A stretch of 64,000 bases of DNA, taken from the NCBI GenBank assembly GCA_026686845.1, contig JAIVEN010000002.1:33063001-33127000 (forward strand), in the 5' to 3' direction. Position 1 is the first letter of the stretch. Every line of letters begins with the position of its first letter. Position numbers and translations under genes: made by a program. Below are positions 1 to 12,103 of the stretch, one piece after another. The DNA is from Adenanthera pavonina. Taxonomy: Eukaryota; Streptophyta; Magnoliopsida; Fabales; Fabaceae. The notes under the pieces were generated by a model, which was not told where the DNA came from, ran no database searches, and worked only from the letters and a program-made list of their open reading frames with translations.

Positions 1-1597
1 TGTGCACAAAAAGTTCAAGTGAAGAAATTCTGGATAAATCTGTGCGGAGTTTGATGTAGAATGTTTAGTAGTGTTTTATTTGAGTAAGAGACTTTGATTT
101 GGTGAAAAGATGTTTTAAAACCTCGATTCTATGATAAATCATGGAATATTTGAAAAACACCCACCAACAGATGAAGTTTGAAAGGTTAATACTGATCTGT
201 CATCTTGGAAATTCGAACTTTGGCTTTGGAAATTCGAATTTCGTATTGAAACTGAACAAGTCTGAAGAGAAGCCTCTCTGACAGACGAATTTTGACTTGC
301 TGAAATTCGAATTTTGATAAGTGTCTGAAAGGAGCTTTCAGTAACAGATGAACTTTGGGTTTTAAAAATTCGAATTTCAGATAAAATGAAACTTATGAAA
401 ACTAAAGAAATTCGTCTGAAATTGTGTCAAAGTTCATCTGAAACCAAGTTTAGATTGAATTTCAAAATTGTTCGCTGACAGACGAACTTTGAACATGAAA
501 ATTTGAATTTCAGAAACTAAGCTTGTGAGTCTGTTAGAATGATATGTTGACATATGAATGACAATATTTATAAGTTCGAATTTTGAAGTTAGTCTGAAAA
601 GAGGTCTCTCTGATAGATGAACTTTAACATTTGAAAATTCAAACTTTGAATCATATGAACTACTGTGCCTTATAAACCAGCTACGGACAGACGAATTTTG
701 GGGTTCCAAAATTCAAAATTTGAAGGCACTGTAGCAAATTGAAAATACTGTTCACACTTAACAGAAAAACTTTCTACATGAAAATTCGTATGTTTAAACC
801 AAGAAACATTTTTCAAGTATCAAAATTCGAATTTCACTTCATGATAGACGAACTTCGGGCATTCAACGTTGAAGCTGTTAACCTTCGATTTTTGCAAAAT
901 TTGTCTGTTGACCAACCGAAATTCAAATTTCAGTATGTCAGAAGCATTAAATGCGGTTGGTTAATGGATAGTTTTTCAGAGTAACCGTTGGATAACTTCT
1001 CCAACAGATAGATTTTGTCTCTAATGGATAACTGAGACCTAAATCTATAAATATAACATCATTTGAAGTTGTGGGTAATGATTTTTACATTGTATATACT
1101 GAAACTCTGCCAAATTAATTACTCAAAATCTGTTACTCTCTCACTTCAATATTTTGTACTTCAACTTTCATATTCACTCTGTTTAATAGAGTTTAATCCT
1201 TGTAATCAATCTTATCTTCATCAGGAAGATAGATTTTCTTGTGCGGGGATATCACAAGGGATTGGGGAGTACTTTGTAGGAGTACACAGAGAGATAGAGT
1301 GAGCTCTAGAAACAGAGCATCATCTTTGTACTGAGGCATTTGCAATAAGCCTACTAAATTCTTGCAGAATAGTGGAAAATCTCAAGTGGTGACTTGGGGA
1401 CTGGACGTAGGTCAAGTGAAGAGACTGAACTAGGATAAATATTTGAGTTTTCTTCTCTTTACTGCAACTTTTTAGTTAATTTATTCATACTCTATTTTAC
1501 CTTCTATACTTTGCTTTCTTCACCTTCTTGACATTTTGCAGAAAATTTTCAAGCTTCCCAATTCACCCCTCCTCTTGGGAAGACAGCCTAACTAACA
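1..1597 (+). repeat. Ty1/copia LTR, 3' part (left end outside window)
   Basis: This stretch is a long terminal repeat of the copia family that recurs at 1876-3536, 40435-41933, 43737-45457 and 60401-62053. It ends with the family's terminal CTAACA at 1592-1597. The first few dozen bases of the LTR lie before base 1. A TATA box (TATAAATA, 1046-1053) comes just before the family-wide stretch AGTTGTGGGTAA and probably marks the U3/R region. No primer binding site follows the end, so this is a solo LTR or a 3' LTR, not a 5' LTR. Short open frames inside it, such as 434-709 and 739-984, run through repeated motifs and do not look like genes. Many copies of an AAATTCGAATTT-type palindrome are present. 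Confidence 0.9.
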
Positions 1598-4500
1598 GGA
1601 TGTAATGCAATCAATGACTTAAGACCTTGTCTTATGATGTAATAGGGTTCCAAGAAGTGTTTTAAGATCAATGGAAATGTCGACAAAGTTTGGAGATCAT
1701 TAGAAAGCAAGAAAGTAGTTATTTTCCCATTTATGCCTAATGTTATCATTCTTGATTTTCATGATTCTATAACTATGCCATATATTTGTTTGGATACTTT
1801 GTGATGAATTTGAATGGTTGGCTGGTTGTTTGAAGGGTTTTATGACCCTAGGATATCCATTTTCTAATGTGTTACTGTTGAATCAAGTGTTTTGATGATT
1901 CCAAACTAACCTTCAAGAGCTTGGAATAAAGATATCAAAGGTGCACAAAAGGTTCAAGTGAAGAAATCTTAGAGAAATCAATGCACAGATTCATGTAGGA
2001 TGTTTAGAAATGTTTTGATTTGAGTAAAAGACTTTAATTTGGTGAAAAGATGTTTAAAAACCTTGATTCTATATTAAATCATGAAATATTTGAAAATACC
2101 CACTAACAGATGAAATTTGAAAGGTTAATACTAATCTGTCATCTTGGAAATTTGAACTTTGGCTTTGAAAATTCGAATTTCAAACTGAAACAGAACAAGT
2201 CTGCAGAGAAGTCTCTCTAACAGACAAATTTTTACTTGAGAAAATTCGAATTTTGATAAGTGTCTGAAAGGAGCTTTCAAGTAATAGACGAACTTTGGGT
2301 TGTGGAAATTCGAATGTCAGATAAAATGTAACTTATGAAAACTAAAGAAATTTGTCTGAAATTATGTCAAAGTTCATCAGAAACCAAGTTTGGATTGGAT
2401 TTTAAAATTGCTCACTGAGAGACGAACTTTGAATATGAAAATTCGAATTTCAGAAACTAAGCTTGTAAGTCTGTTAGAATAATATGTTGACATACGAATA
2501 ACAGTATTTATAAATTCAGATTTTGAAGTAAGTCTGAAAAGAGGTCTCTCTGACAGACAAACTTTGTCCTTTGAAAATTCGAATTTTGAATCATATGAAC
2601 TACTGTGCCTTAAAAACAAGTTACGGACAGACAAATTTTGGGGTTCCAAAATTCAAATTTTGAAGGCACTGTAACAAATTGAAAATACTGTTCACACTTA
2701 ACAGAAAAACTTTCTACTTCAAAATTAGTATGTCATAATGAAGAAACATTTTCCAAATATCAAAATTCGAATTTTGCTTCATGACAGACGAACTTCTGGC
2801 TTTCAACATTGAAGCTGTTAACCTTCGGTTTCTATGAAATTCGTCTGTTGACCAACTGAAATTCGAATTTCAGTATGTCAGAAGCATTAAATGCGGTTGG
2901 TTAACGGATAGTTTTTTAGAGTAACCGTTGGATAACTTCTCCAACGGATAGATTTTGTCTCTAACGAATAGTTGAGACCTAAATCTATAAATATAACATC
3001 ATTTGAAGTTGTGGGTAATGATTTTAACATTGTACATACTGAAACTCTACCAAATCATCTACTCAAAGTTTCTTACTCTCTCACTTCAATATTTGTACTC
3101 AAAATTTCATATTCACTCTGTTTAAGAGAGTTTAATCTTTGTAAACAATCTTCTCTTCATCTGGAAGAAAGATTTTCTTGTGAGGGGATATCACAAGGGA
3201 TTAGGAAGCACTTTGTAAGAGTGCATAGAGTGTATGAGTGAGCTCTAGAAACAGAGCATCATCTTTGTACTGAGGCATTTGCAAGAAGCCCACTGAATTC
3301 TTGCAGAATAGTGGAAGATCTCAAGTGGTGACTTGGGGACTGGACGTAGGTCAAGTGAAGAGATCGAACCAGGATAAATATATGAGTTTTCTTCTCTTTA
3401 CTGCAACTTTTAAAGTTTATTCTCCTATACTCTGTTTTACCTTCTATACTTTGCTTTCTTCACTTTCTTGATATTTTGCAGAAAATTTCAAGCTTTCCAA
3501 TTCACCCCCCCTCTTGAGAAGTCAGCTAATCTAACAGTTACCATGCCAAAATGTTTATGAAATTGTATGACATAATATGAATTTATGATCTTATGATTAC
3601 CATTGATGATTTTATGAGATGTTATGATAATATGCTTGCATAATTGGGTGTAACTACTGAGATTCTTTGAATCTCATTCCTTTCCAAATATTAACTATGC
3701 TTGGGCAAGGACATGGAAGTATTCAAACAAATGCAAGGGAAATGAAGAAGATGATGGAGAATTACTTGATTTTGCAAGTTATAATGTTAAGTTGAGAAAA
3801 TATGTATCATGTATGTATGAGATGAAATTCTGTAATTATACATGATTATGTTCCTTAAAGTCATCTTATGATGTTATGTGTGGATTTGGAACAATAAATG
3901 TTGATGCATGAGGTTTATGAAGTTTATTATATGGGTTATGGTATAATTATGAACAAGATGACCAGTGTTGATTTGAGCAGGGGAACTCTATTTGAAACAG
4001 AGCATTCTATATAAGTGTTATACATGCTCTTAAACTAGACAGAACAAGATTTTCATAGAGATAAAGAACACCTAAATTGGATAAATGTATGAATTATAAT
4101 GAATTTTTGAAGTTAGGATTCAAAACTGGACAGTATTGGAAAAATTAGAACTTACACTGTGAACACTGGATTTTTCAAAAGGCAATATAAAATCGTGTAT
4201 AGCTCTAAAAATTCAGTGATTTGCATTTATGGAAATCTCCAAGTCTTAGGAAATGAATTCCACTAGTTTGAAATCATTTGGAGCTATAAAGAAGGAGTTA
4301 TGTAATTTCTCCTAAAACTGTTCCAGTAAAGGTAGTATTTTGACCCATAATAGTTAAGTTAATGTCATGCCCTGTACAAGTTGAATAAATGTACAAAAAA
4401 AATATTTCTAGAAATTAGACTCACAGGCCTTTCTAATGACATAAGGAATGCATAAGTTGGATGAAGGTAGAGTGAGATATGAATATTTAAATATAAGGCC

Positions 4501-4828
4501 AAAATCCTGGGGAAGAGAAAATGACCAAATGTACAGTAAATGTTTGAGGAATAAATTGTATAAATTGGTCAAGATAAAGCTCTATTTCATATATAGAAGG
4601 ATTTTATCTATTATTAGATACTTGAATCACTATAAAATGATTTTGCTAGAATTAGTTATGAATTTTCAAAATTCAGTCGGTAAAGTGGAAACTATCATTT
4701 GAACAGTAACCGAAAATTTTGGAAAATTCTGCTTTTCATTCTTATGTGATTCAAATTTAGGATCAAATATAATCAGACTTAAAAGGAGTCTAATTCATGG
4801 GAAATGAGTTTAAAAGTAAGATGTTACA
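1598..4828 (+). repeat. Ty3/gypsy-type LTR fragment, split by a solo copia LTR
   Basis: The segments 1598-1875 and 3542-4828 together match the reverse complement of the left part of the gypsy LTR at 35285-37763. For example, the wording around TATGACC...GATATCCATTT just before 1871 and TTATGAAATT just after 3541 are contiguous in the other copy (about 36190-36230 reversed). The right end GATGTTACA at 4820-4828 is the LTR terminus. The sense is opposite to the 35285 copy, so the parent LTR is on the plus strand with its 3' end at 4828. The left portion is cut off where the copia LTR ending at 1597 begins. No coding sequence is present. The open frame at 4448-4702 is not convincing. Confidence 0.65.
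1876..3536 (+). repeat. Solo copia LTR with 5-bp target duplication
   Basis: A complete 1,661-bp LTR begins TGTTGAATCAAG and ends CTAACA. It is flanked by GTTAC at 1871-1875 and GTTAC at 3537-3541, the 5-bp duplication expected of a copia integrase. There is no internal region, so this is a solo LTR, normally formed by recombination between the two LTRs of a full element. A TATA box lies at 2986-2993. The sequence is very close to the partial LTR at 1-1597. The insertion sits in an older gypsy LTR, whose two halves continue on either side. Confidence 0.95.
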
Positions 4829-5807
4829 TTACTCAAAACTACAAGCTAGAAGACACAAAATATTACCTTGCACTTTATTCTCCAAGCTTTGAACTCTAGC
4901 TTCCATTTTCTCTTCTCCTTTCTTCCTTCTTTTCTTTGCATTTTTCTCTCTCTTTTTGCTGCTGAATGACTCGTCCAGAATGAAGGAGAAAGAGAGAAAT
5001 TCTGTGGCTTAATCACTTACTAATTACACAATTAACCTTAGTCACTTTTTGATTAATCTTACTCACTTTATTGAATACTTCTTCAAGAAATATTCTGAAA
5101 AATAATAAAATATTAGTTTGCATCACATGGGTTGTTGAAGGTCACGCCTAAGAGAGGTATTTGAGTGTCCCCATACTGCTCAATTTTTTCTGGTCCAAAT
5201 ATATCTTGAACCAGATAATTTTTAACTGTACCAAAAAACTGTTTTTTATAGTAAATTAGCATTTTTGGGCTACAAGACTATTCCAATTTTATTTTTATAT
5301 TTTCTTAATTATCCTATTATAAATGGTATATGTGCATGGCCCATATCTTATCTCGGTTTCTTTTTAACTGTCTGTGGAGCTTATAGTTTACTTTATCGGT
5401 ATTTAGTTACTTTTGGATACTCGACATTGATTAATTATTTGTCCTGAAATATTAACCCTCAGTGCCATATACCATTAGGCTTGTCTCGTCGAGAGCTTTG
5501 CTTTGAAAGTAATTTTATATATTTACAAAATTACCCCTAACCTGGGTTAAATTATAATTTTTGAAAATTTTAGGTCATTAAGTGTAATTTTTCCAACGAC
5601 TTTTCTATTTCTCATTCCACTTAATTTTCATAAATTTAGGGACATGGATGTCATTTTTATAATTATTTAGGAAAAAATATAATTTCTCATTTTTCCATCC
5701 AACTAGAAAAAATGACTTATTTGCCCTTTTTTACGTAAAATGGTATCTGCCTATTTTTACAAATTTTCTATATATTTTTAGATATTTTAGTTTTCTTGGA
5801 TGTTACA
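4829..5807 (-). repeat. Ty3/gypsy-type LTR fragment (second copy)
   Basis: This piece matches, in the same orientation, the right part of the gypsy LTR at 35285-37763. Shared landmarks are a pyrimidine-rich stretch near 4890-4960, then TCACGCCTAAGAGAGG, a GGCCCAT...CTGTGGAG stretch, and a long section starting near CCATTAG and ending GGATGTTACA at 5798-5807. It begins abruptly next to the inverted fragment ending at 4828. By analogy with the 35285 copy, the parent LTR is on the minus strand with its 5' end at 5807. No gene is supported. The open frame at 5265-5447 is a chance frame in AT-rich LTR sequence. Confidence 0.6.
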
Positions 5808-6483
5808 CAAGTTAACTTTGGTTGGTTAAATTACTTCTTGAAGAAGTTGTCCCAAAAATATTAAAATATGTAATTTCCTCACATGGGTAGCTGGTATGTC
5901 ACACCTAAGAGAGAGAGAGATTTGGCCAAAATACTGCATATATCTTGTGTTGGTTACTTTCATCATGACTGATAAATTTACTTTTATAGTATTTTATCAC
6001 TTTATGGATATAGGAATTAAATAGGTTTGGATCCGTGTTTAATTTAATATCATGTCCCATACAAAGTATATGTGGGGTCCACATATTTTTCCTTTTACTT
6101 TGCTTCTTTTTGTGGGGCCCACAGTCTCTTTTTTGTCTTTTATGTAGAATTATACTATTCTGCTAGCAATTTCTTTCCAAATTGATTCCTTTAAGCCCAA
6201 TGTACTATTTCATTAGGTTTAGTATGTTATAAGTTTCAATTTGACATAAATTTCAATATTTACAAAATTACCTCTAGGCCAGGGCAAAAATGTAAATATT
6301 TATTCTTTCAAGCACTTTCTCGTAATTTTCCTAGGGACTGAATTGTAGATAATTTTTCTTACAGGGATTAACTTTCAATTTCATTTTTATTGCTTTCCTA
6401 AACTATGAAATTACCATCTTACTTCTTTTCCTATCTTTTAATGTATCACATGCCATATTTTTATACAATATGGGATGTTAACA
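5808..6483 (-). repeat. Ty3/gypsy-type LTR fragment (third copy, tandem)
   Basis: A further copy of the same LTR part follows directly, in the same orientation as 4829-5807. It repeats the order GTTAACTTT, a TCACACCTAAGAGAG stretch, GTGGGGTCCACA, GGGGCCCACA, CATTAGG, and ends GATGTTAACA at 6474-6483, a slightly changed LTR terminus. The two adjacent, diverged copies look like LTR pieces left by repeated insertion or unequal exchange. The 90 bases from 6484 to the hAT element hold nothing I recognise. Confidence 0.55.
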
Positions 6484-6576
6484 TGTGGGAAAAAAACTTC
6501 CTAATTCCTAACGTCATTAATCAAGTTAATAGAAAATGATAATGTGTATCATTAAGATCTATCATATCTATATTGT

Positions 6577-9500
6577 TAGTGGCGGACCTAGGACCCCGGG
6601 TAAGTAGGATTAGCCTATTTTTTCTTACAGCAAATGACAGCAACTATTATCATATGAAGATAAGCTAAAATCATGAAAAATATTTTTCATATAAAATCAA
6701 ATATATTACATACTTTACAATTGTTCTCTGCATGACTTCATATTTTGAATCCTTTGAATAATTAACTCATTGTCAATACTACAAAAAATATCTCTTTCAA
6801 TAAAAGTCACTAGACAATCATTCATCAATCCATCTCCCATTCAGTTTCGTAATTGAGTTTTCACAACATTCATAGCAGAAAATGCTTTTTATACAATTGC
6901 TGTAGCCATAGGAAAAATTATTACTAACTTCGAAAGAAGATAAACTAATGGATAAACAATATGTCTTTTTATCTCAACTAGATTCTATGCAAATCATTAA
7001 TTCCTTTTAAAAATACAAATTCAACATTGCTACGCATATCAATGATGTAAGTCTTTAGTTGATTATCAAGCACCACCAAATCAGTTGAAGAAAAGTCACA
7101 TAGATAAAATTTGGCAAGTTCAATCAATCTTTCCTTATCAAAAGTGGAAAACAAATTGGTTGGATTCAAACAAGCCATACAAATGAGTAATTCAGCATTT
7201 GTCTAATTGAAATGATCATTAAGTTCCTAAAGTTGCATGTCCACAACAATGTAAAATAATTCAACATGATAATGATGTTCTATCATGACATCTTGAGCTT
7301 TACCTTTGTGGTGTGATCTCCCTTTAGGCAAAAAATGTCCTTCCATATTAGGAATATTAATGTCATGTATATTGCAAAACAAAGTTACTTCTTTCAAGAA
7401 AGACTCCCATCCATTATTCCTCATAACTTGTAGTCGTTGCTTTGAGATGTTAACCAAATTCATAGCATTTATAATGTCTTGATCTTTTCTTTGCAATGCT
7501 TGTAACAATTCATTTGAGATGCCTAACACATTTTTCATCAAATGCAATGTGAAAGCAAAATCAAAAGTTTCTAACAATTGTAAAAGACCATTAGCCTAAG
7601 CTCTTTGATCCACATTTGATCCATCGTCCTTTATAATTTCAAGCACATCAATTATAGCAGAATACATGAATATCAATTAATCAAAGTTGCATAATGTGAA
7701 CGCCAATGAGTGTCTACACCTTGTTTAAGACTGGTTTCTTGATTTAAGCCTCGTCCACTAGTAATTTCTCTTTTTTCCAATGCTTCTCTAACTTTAGCTA
7801 TTTGTTTTTCATGAAGCATGTAAAGTCGTTTGCAAAAAGCTCTAACAACATTTAATAAAGTAGACATTAAATTGAAAAGAGAAGCAACTTCAATATGATT
7901 CTTAGTGATTGCAACTAATGTAAGTTGTAATTGATGAGCAAAGCAATGCACATAAATGCATATGGATTCTCCCTCAAAATAAAACTTTTGAGACCACAAA
8001 ATTCACCTCGCATATTACTAACACCATCATATTTTTATCCACGAATTCTTGATATACTTAGATCATGTTTGGAAAAAAATTCATCAATTGCCATTTTTAA
8101 TGATAAGGCAGTAATATCCCGAACATGCATTATATCAAGAAAGTGCTCAACAATACTTCCTTTCTTGTTAATATATCACAAAGCAACAGCCATTTGCTCT
8201 TTATTTGGTACATCATGTGCCTCATAAACAATAAAGGAAAAAAGTTCATCTCTAAGGTCATTGATAATGACATTGATAGTCTCTATTGTAGTAACATTAA
8301 TAATATCCTTTTGAATTTTAAGAGCAGTCAAATGATGATTTTCAAGAGCCCTTTCTAAAATAATGTTATTTATTGATTCACTGTGATTAGTAAGGAACCT
8401 AAGAAGTTTAAGGAAGTTACCTTGATTAGCAAAAGTGTTTGATTCATCATGAGCACGAAAAGCTAATCCTTGCTTTAAGAGAAAACAAATGCAATCAATT
8501 GATACTGTCAAATGCCTTTGGTATAAGTCACAAACTTGTTCATTTTGCTTAGAAATTGCAACTTCAATATGCTGAATTTGATTTATCAAACTTGACATTT
8601 CTTCCAAGCAATGTTGTGAGCACTATTAGGATCTCCAACATGAGATGAGAGTCTATCGTTTTTGTTCCAAGCTATAAATCCTTCTTAAACAAATGCATCA
8701 CCACCTAAATGCTTCCCAAAATGAAGTCTAAGAAGATAACAGCACAAGTAAAATTATACATCTTTTTCTATACTATATTCTAACTAGTTACCAAATTCAT
8801 TAAACCAGGAGGGATTAAATCTTCTCCAACAATTCCCAATTTTTCTTTGGGGAAAATTATAGTGAGTAGGTTGACATGGTCCCTTTTATAGATATGCTCT
8901 TCATACCTTATCTTGATCATTGTGATGATATGCTGAAATTTTAATTTGTCTTCCTGGGTTTGATGACAAATCTTCTAAATTAATCTCAACTTGTTGGAAA
9001 TCAAAAGGTTTTGATGAAGATTGTTACTCATTCAATGATAATCTTCTCTTAAAAAATATTTCCATTTTCTATTCAAAATTTAAGGAGTTTATAGCTACTG
9101 AGTTGCAAATATATAAAAATATTTCCAAATAAGCATATAAACAAATAAAAAATATATCAATAACATCAAGAATATAACCAAAAAAAATCTATGAGATCAA
9201 GAATATAACATAGTTCAAATGTATGTCAATAATGGATAAAGAAAATGATCATCTCTAACTCAATGGCCCATTATAAACAAGCATCAATGATTATGATTCA
9301 ATGCTTAATTATAAAAAAAAAATTAAAGAAGAGGCATCATGTGTCACACTCATGTGTGTTGTGGTGTGGGTGGGTGTGGCCATGTGAGAGTTTGGCATAG
9401 ACAATAAATTAAGTCCAAAGGGATTTGGCATGGAGAATAAATTAGCACTAAAGGACAAAAAGAAAAACTTGGAAGAAGTGAGAAGAAAATTACTTTGGAT

Positions 9501-10072
9501 TCTTAAAGATGAAAGGACCCAATTTGGGTCCACCACTGTCACTTTTAGATTCAATCTATCTCTCACTATTATTGGTCTTTTTCTTTATTGTCTTTAGTCT
9601 TCAAATTATCTTGTCTTCTCACAGGTGACGGTCAAACTAAAAGCCACAAGGAGCTGGGAGTAGTTGCTTGTAGATCTCATCTCTCGCAATCTTACCTCTC
9701 TCTCGACTCTGTCTCTTTTGGTCTTGAATTCAGATTATGAGATTAGGTTAGTATGATTTTTTTATTTGGGTTTTAAAAAATAAAATATCATTTTTTTATA
9801 AAAATTATTTGGACTTTTTTTATCTCTTGTATTTTGGCATTCTTGATCTCTCTTATTTGTGCTTTGATATTTGCTGGGCTTAATAAAATCTCTACAAAAA
9901 ATTTTGGACCGTATATCCAAAAGACCTAAAATATATTCAAAATTTGAGTCTAGTGGCATCAAAATATTAGGATTAATGGTGTCAAAATGATAAAATTTAG
10001 GAGTATTATAAGTAAATATCCCCATTTGAGGGGGTCAATTGGCCCTCTCACTTGCTAGTAGTTCTGCCACGG
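6577..10072 (-). mobile_element. hAT-superfamily DNA transposon, degenerate
   Basis: The left end TAGTGGCGGACCTAGGAC resembles the plant hAT terminus that usually begins CAGTGGCGGA. The right end, read inward on the minus strand, is CCGTGGCAGAACTACTAG. The 8 bases outside each end are TATATTGT (6569-6576) and TATATTAT (10073-10080), matching at 7 of 8, which fits an old 8-bp hAT duplication. The interior carries a hAT transposase pseudogene on the minus strand (6715-9065). The rest (9066-10060) is noncoding leader. The right subterminal stretch GGGGGTCAATTGGCCCTC is a near-palindrome typical of these ends. Length is about 3.5 kb. Mutations in both the ends and the gene indicate an immobile relic. 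Confidence 0.8.
6715..9065 (-). pseudogene. hAT transposase pseudogene (TTF zinc finger / DUF4371 / hAT dimerisation type)
   Basis: Read on the minus strand from ATG at 9065, the pieces follow the usual order of plant zinc-finger-MYM-like hAT transposases. There is an N-terminal stretch ending in RRFNPSWFNEFGNWLEYS-like sequence (about 8,760-8,850), then GGDAFV...GFIAW and VGDPNSAHN. A DUF4371-like part lies at 8176-8607, with FRAHDES and GNFLKLL. Next come the catalytic-region piece at 7673-7999 (CFAHQLQL, GRGLNQETSLKQGVDTHWRSHY) and a further piece at 7227-7577. The hAT dimerisation region is at about 6720-6960, ending in a stop at 6715-6717. Many stops and frameshifts interrupt it. It once encoded the enzyme that cut and joined this element's ends and is not functional now. 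Confidence 0.85.
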
Positions 10073-12032
10073 TATATTATTATAGATTAATTAATTTAAT
10101 AATTATAATAAATTAAAATATCTTTGTTGAACAAACAAATTTAAAATATCTTTTTAGATGAAAAATATATACATGATTGTTATGTTTCTTTCTTCTCTTC
10201 CTTTATGTCCAAAGTTACGTTTCTCTCTTCTCTTTAAAAAGTCAGTCTCGTTCTCTCTCCTAATCTTAGTCCTTTCCTCTTGTTTAATTTTCTATCAAAT
10301 CAAATATGAAAAACACTAGAATGACTCCTACTTGCAAGTCAATAAAGATCTTCTTGATTAATCCTAACTTGCAAGTTAAGATATAATGCTCTAGATGATA
10401 TCTCACAAATTAGGAAACAATCATATAGAGAGATTTACAATATGAAAACTTTACTCTTAGAACACTCACTAAAAATTACCTAAGTTATGAGCTACTTGAG
10501 GTTGAAGTAGTTATAATGTGTAACATCCTAAACTATATAACCCTGAGACATACAACTCATTAGGGAAACAGAGAAGAGAAGACAAGATAGAAATGTGGCA
10601 CCATGGCTTGGCCATACAGCACCATGGTGTGGGTCTATTCTGGACCCAACTCGAATTAGGGTAAAAGAGAAGACAAGACACGACATCGTGGCCTTAGATT
10701 TTGCTCCGCAGCGCTAGTGATTTGCATTAGCAATTTACTAATGCAATGGACTAACTTCCGACGCACATAACTTCACACTCGGACTTCCGGTTCACCCAAT
10801 TTCAAAGCTTACAGGTCACTCTACTAATACTCTAACCATAGACACCACCCATACGCCAAAATACCTCCATAAAAAGAATTTAGATACCCAACACTAAAAT
10901 GGTCACTTTTGGACCAAAACAAGGAATCAAACTTCCCCAAATGCAACCAATGAATCTTGGGCAGCAATAGACCATACCTATGGTTAAAGAATGAAAGAAA
11001 TTATTTAGAATTTAGACACTCCAACACTAAAGTGGAGTAATTGCACTCGACAATATTCAAATTTGGCCTATTAGTATCAAATGTGAGATGGTTATATATA
11101 TGATTTTCAAATATTATAAATAATTTCTTTCATTTTTTTTCAAGCAAATCAATTATTATATCCTATTCACACTCATTCTATTATATTTACGTTTATATGA
11201 TTTAATTAGGTATACCTAAAGTTGCCTCGCAAGGGTTTTGTGTTCTAGCATTATGATAAAAGTTGGGTAGCCGCAACTCCCTCCCTTCAACTATGAAGTG
11301 AAAAATGATAAAAACTCTATCCAGTAAGGCAATAAACTCTATCCGCATCAAGACAATGTGGTTTGATCGGCCAATTAGGTCACAATGAACTCTATCCGCA
11401 TCAAACCAATTAAGTTTGATCGGCCAGTTAGGTTTTATTATTCATAACAAAACATTATATCTTTCTTTTTTCCTTATCTCGGCTTCAATTACAGACATGT
11501 TCCTATTTGTGAAATAAAATTCCATGTTACAAAGTTGTAAATCGTATATGACTGTATGTGTATTCTTTTTGTCCCTATCTTTCTTTAAAATTAAAATTAA
11601 TATATATATATATATAAAGGGAAAAATAAAACAAGATGAAAGATGAAATTCTACTTTAAATTCTGCGAGAATATAAATAACATGACAAGAATGATAATGA
11701 TTAATATAAATTTGTGTTTATTCATATTTAAATCAATTTTTTCCCAAAAAAAATATCTTCTCTTCAAATCTTATTTATAATTTTAAAACCATTGCTTGGC
11801 TGCTTGTCATGAAGATGAAAAAGACCAAATTATTATTATTATTACTACTACTATTAAATAATTGAATTTATAATTTCTTATTTGAGTTTTATACACATCC
11901 AAAACTTTGAGCTAGCCGCGGCAAATAACAGGATTAGAGATTATAATATGGTGATGATAATTCACCCAACGAAAAATATAGTGATGAAAATTTGGATCAC
12001 CAAAAATATTTCTTTCTATTATCCATTGTAAT
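10073..12032. other. Region without recognisable gene; possible LTR scrap
   Basis: This AT-rich stretch lies between the hAT element and the LINE. No open frame has recognisable protein similarity. From about 10519 (TGTAACATCC) to about 10950 the sequence has the look of a gypsy-type LTR fragment, with TGTAACATCC as a possible LTR start and a GC-richer middle that includes GACTTCCGGTTCACCC, but I see no second end. A short tandem repeat is at 11335-11440. There is a TA dinucleotide run near 11600 and an ATT/ACT trinucleotide run near 11831-11853. Confidence 0.4.
11335..11440 (+). repeat. Two tandem 53-bp units
   Basis: Two adjacent 53-bp units (11335-11387 and 11388-11440) share AACTCTATCCGCATCAA at the start and TTTGATCGGCCA(A/G)TTAGGT near the end. 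A third, partial unit start (AACTCTATCCAG) precedes them at about 11313. It looks like a local slippage duplication. No function is evident. Confidence 0.8.
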
Positions 12033-12103
12033 AATAATTACTTTTATCAAAAATTATTTAACTTTAATAGTGTTAACAATTAAGAAATTTAGGGTTTTGA
12101 CTT

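Noticed and set aside
434..709. Open frames of 80-90 codons inside the copia LTRs (434-709, 739-984, 2377-2649, 2972-3241, 44663-44887)
   Set aside because: They lie in LTR sequence, follow the repeated AAATTCGAA motif, and do not resemble any protein family. The frame is not kept in all copies.
7931..8358. Plus-strand frames 7931-8227 and 8125-8358
   Set aside because: They are shadows of the minus-strand hAT transposase pseudogene.
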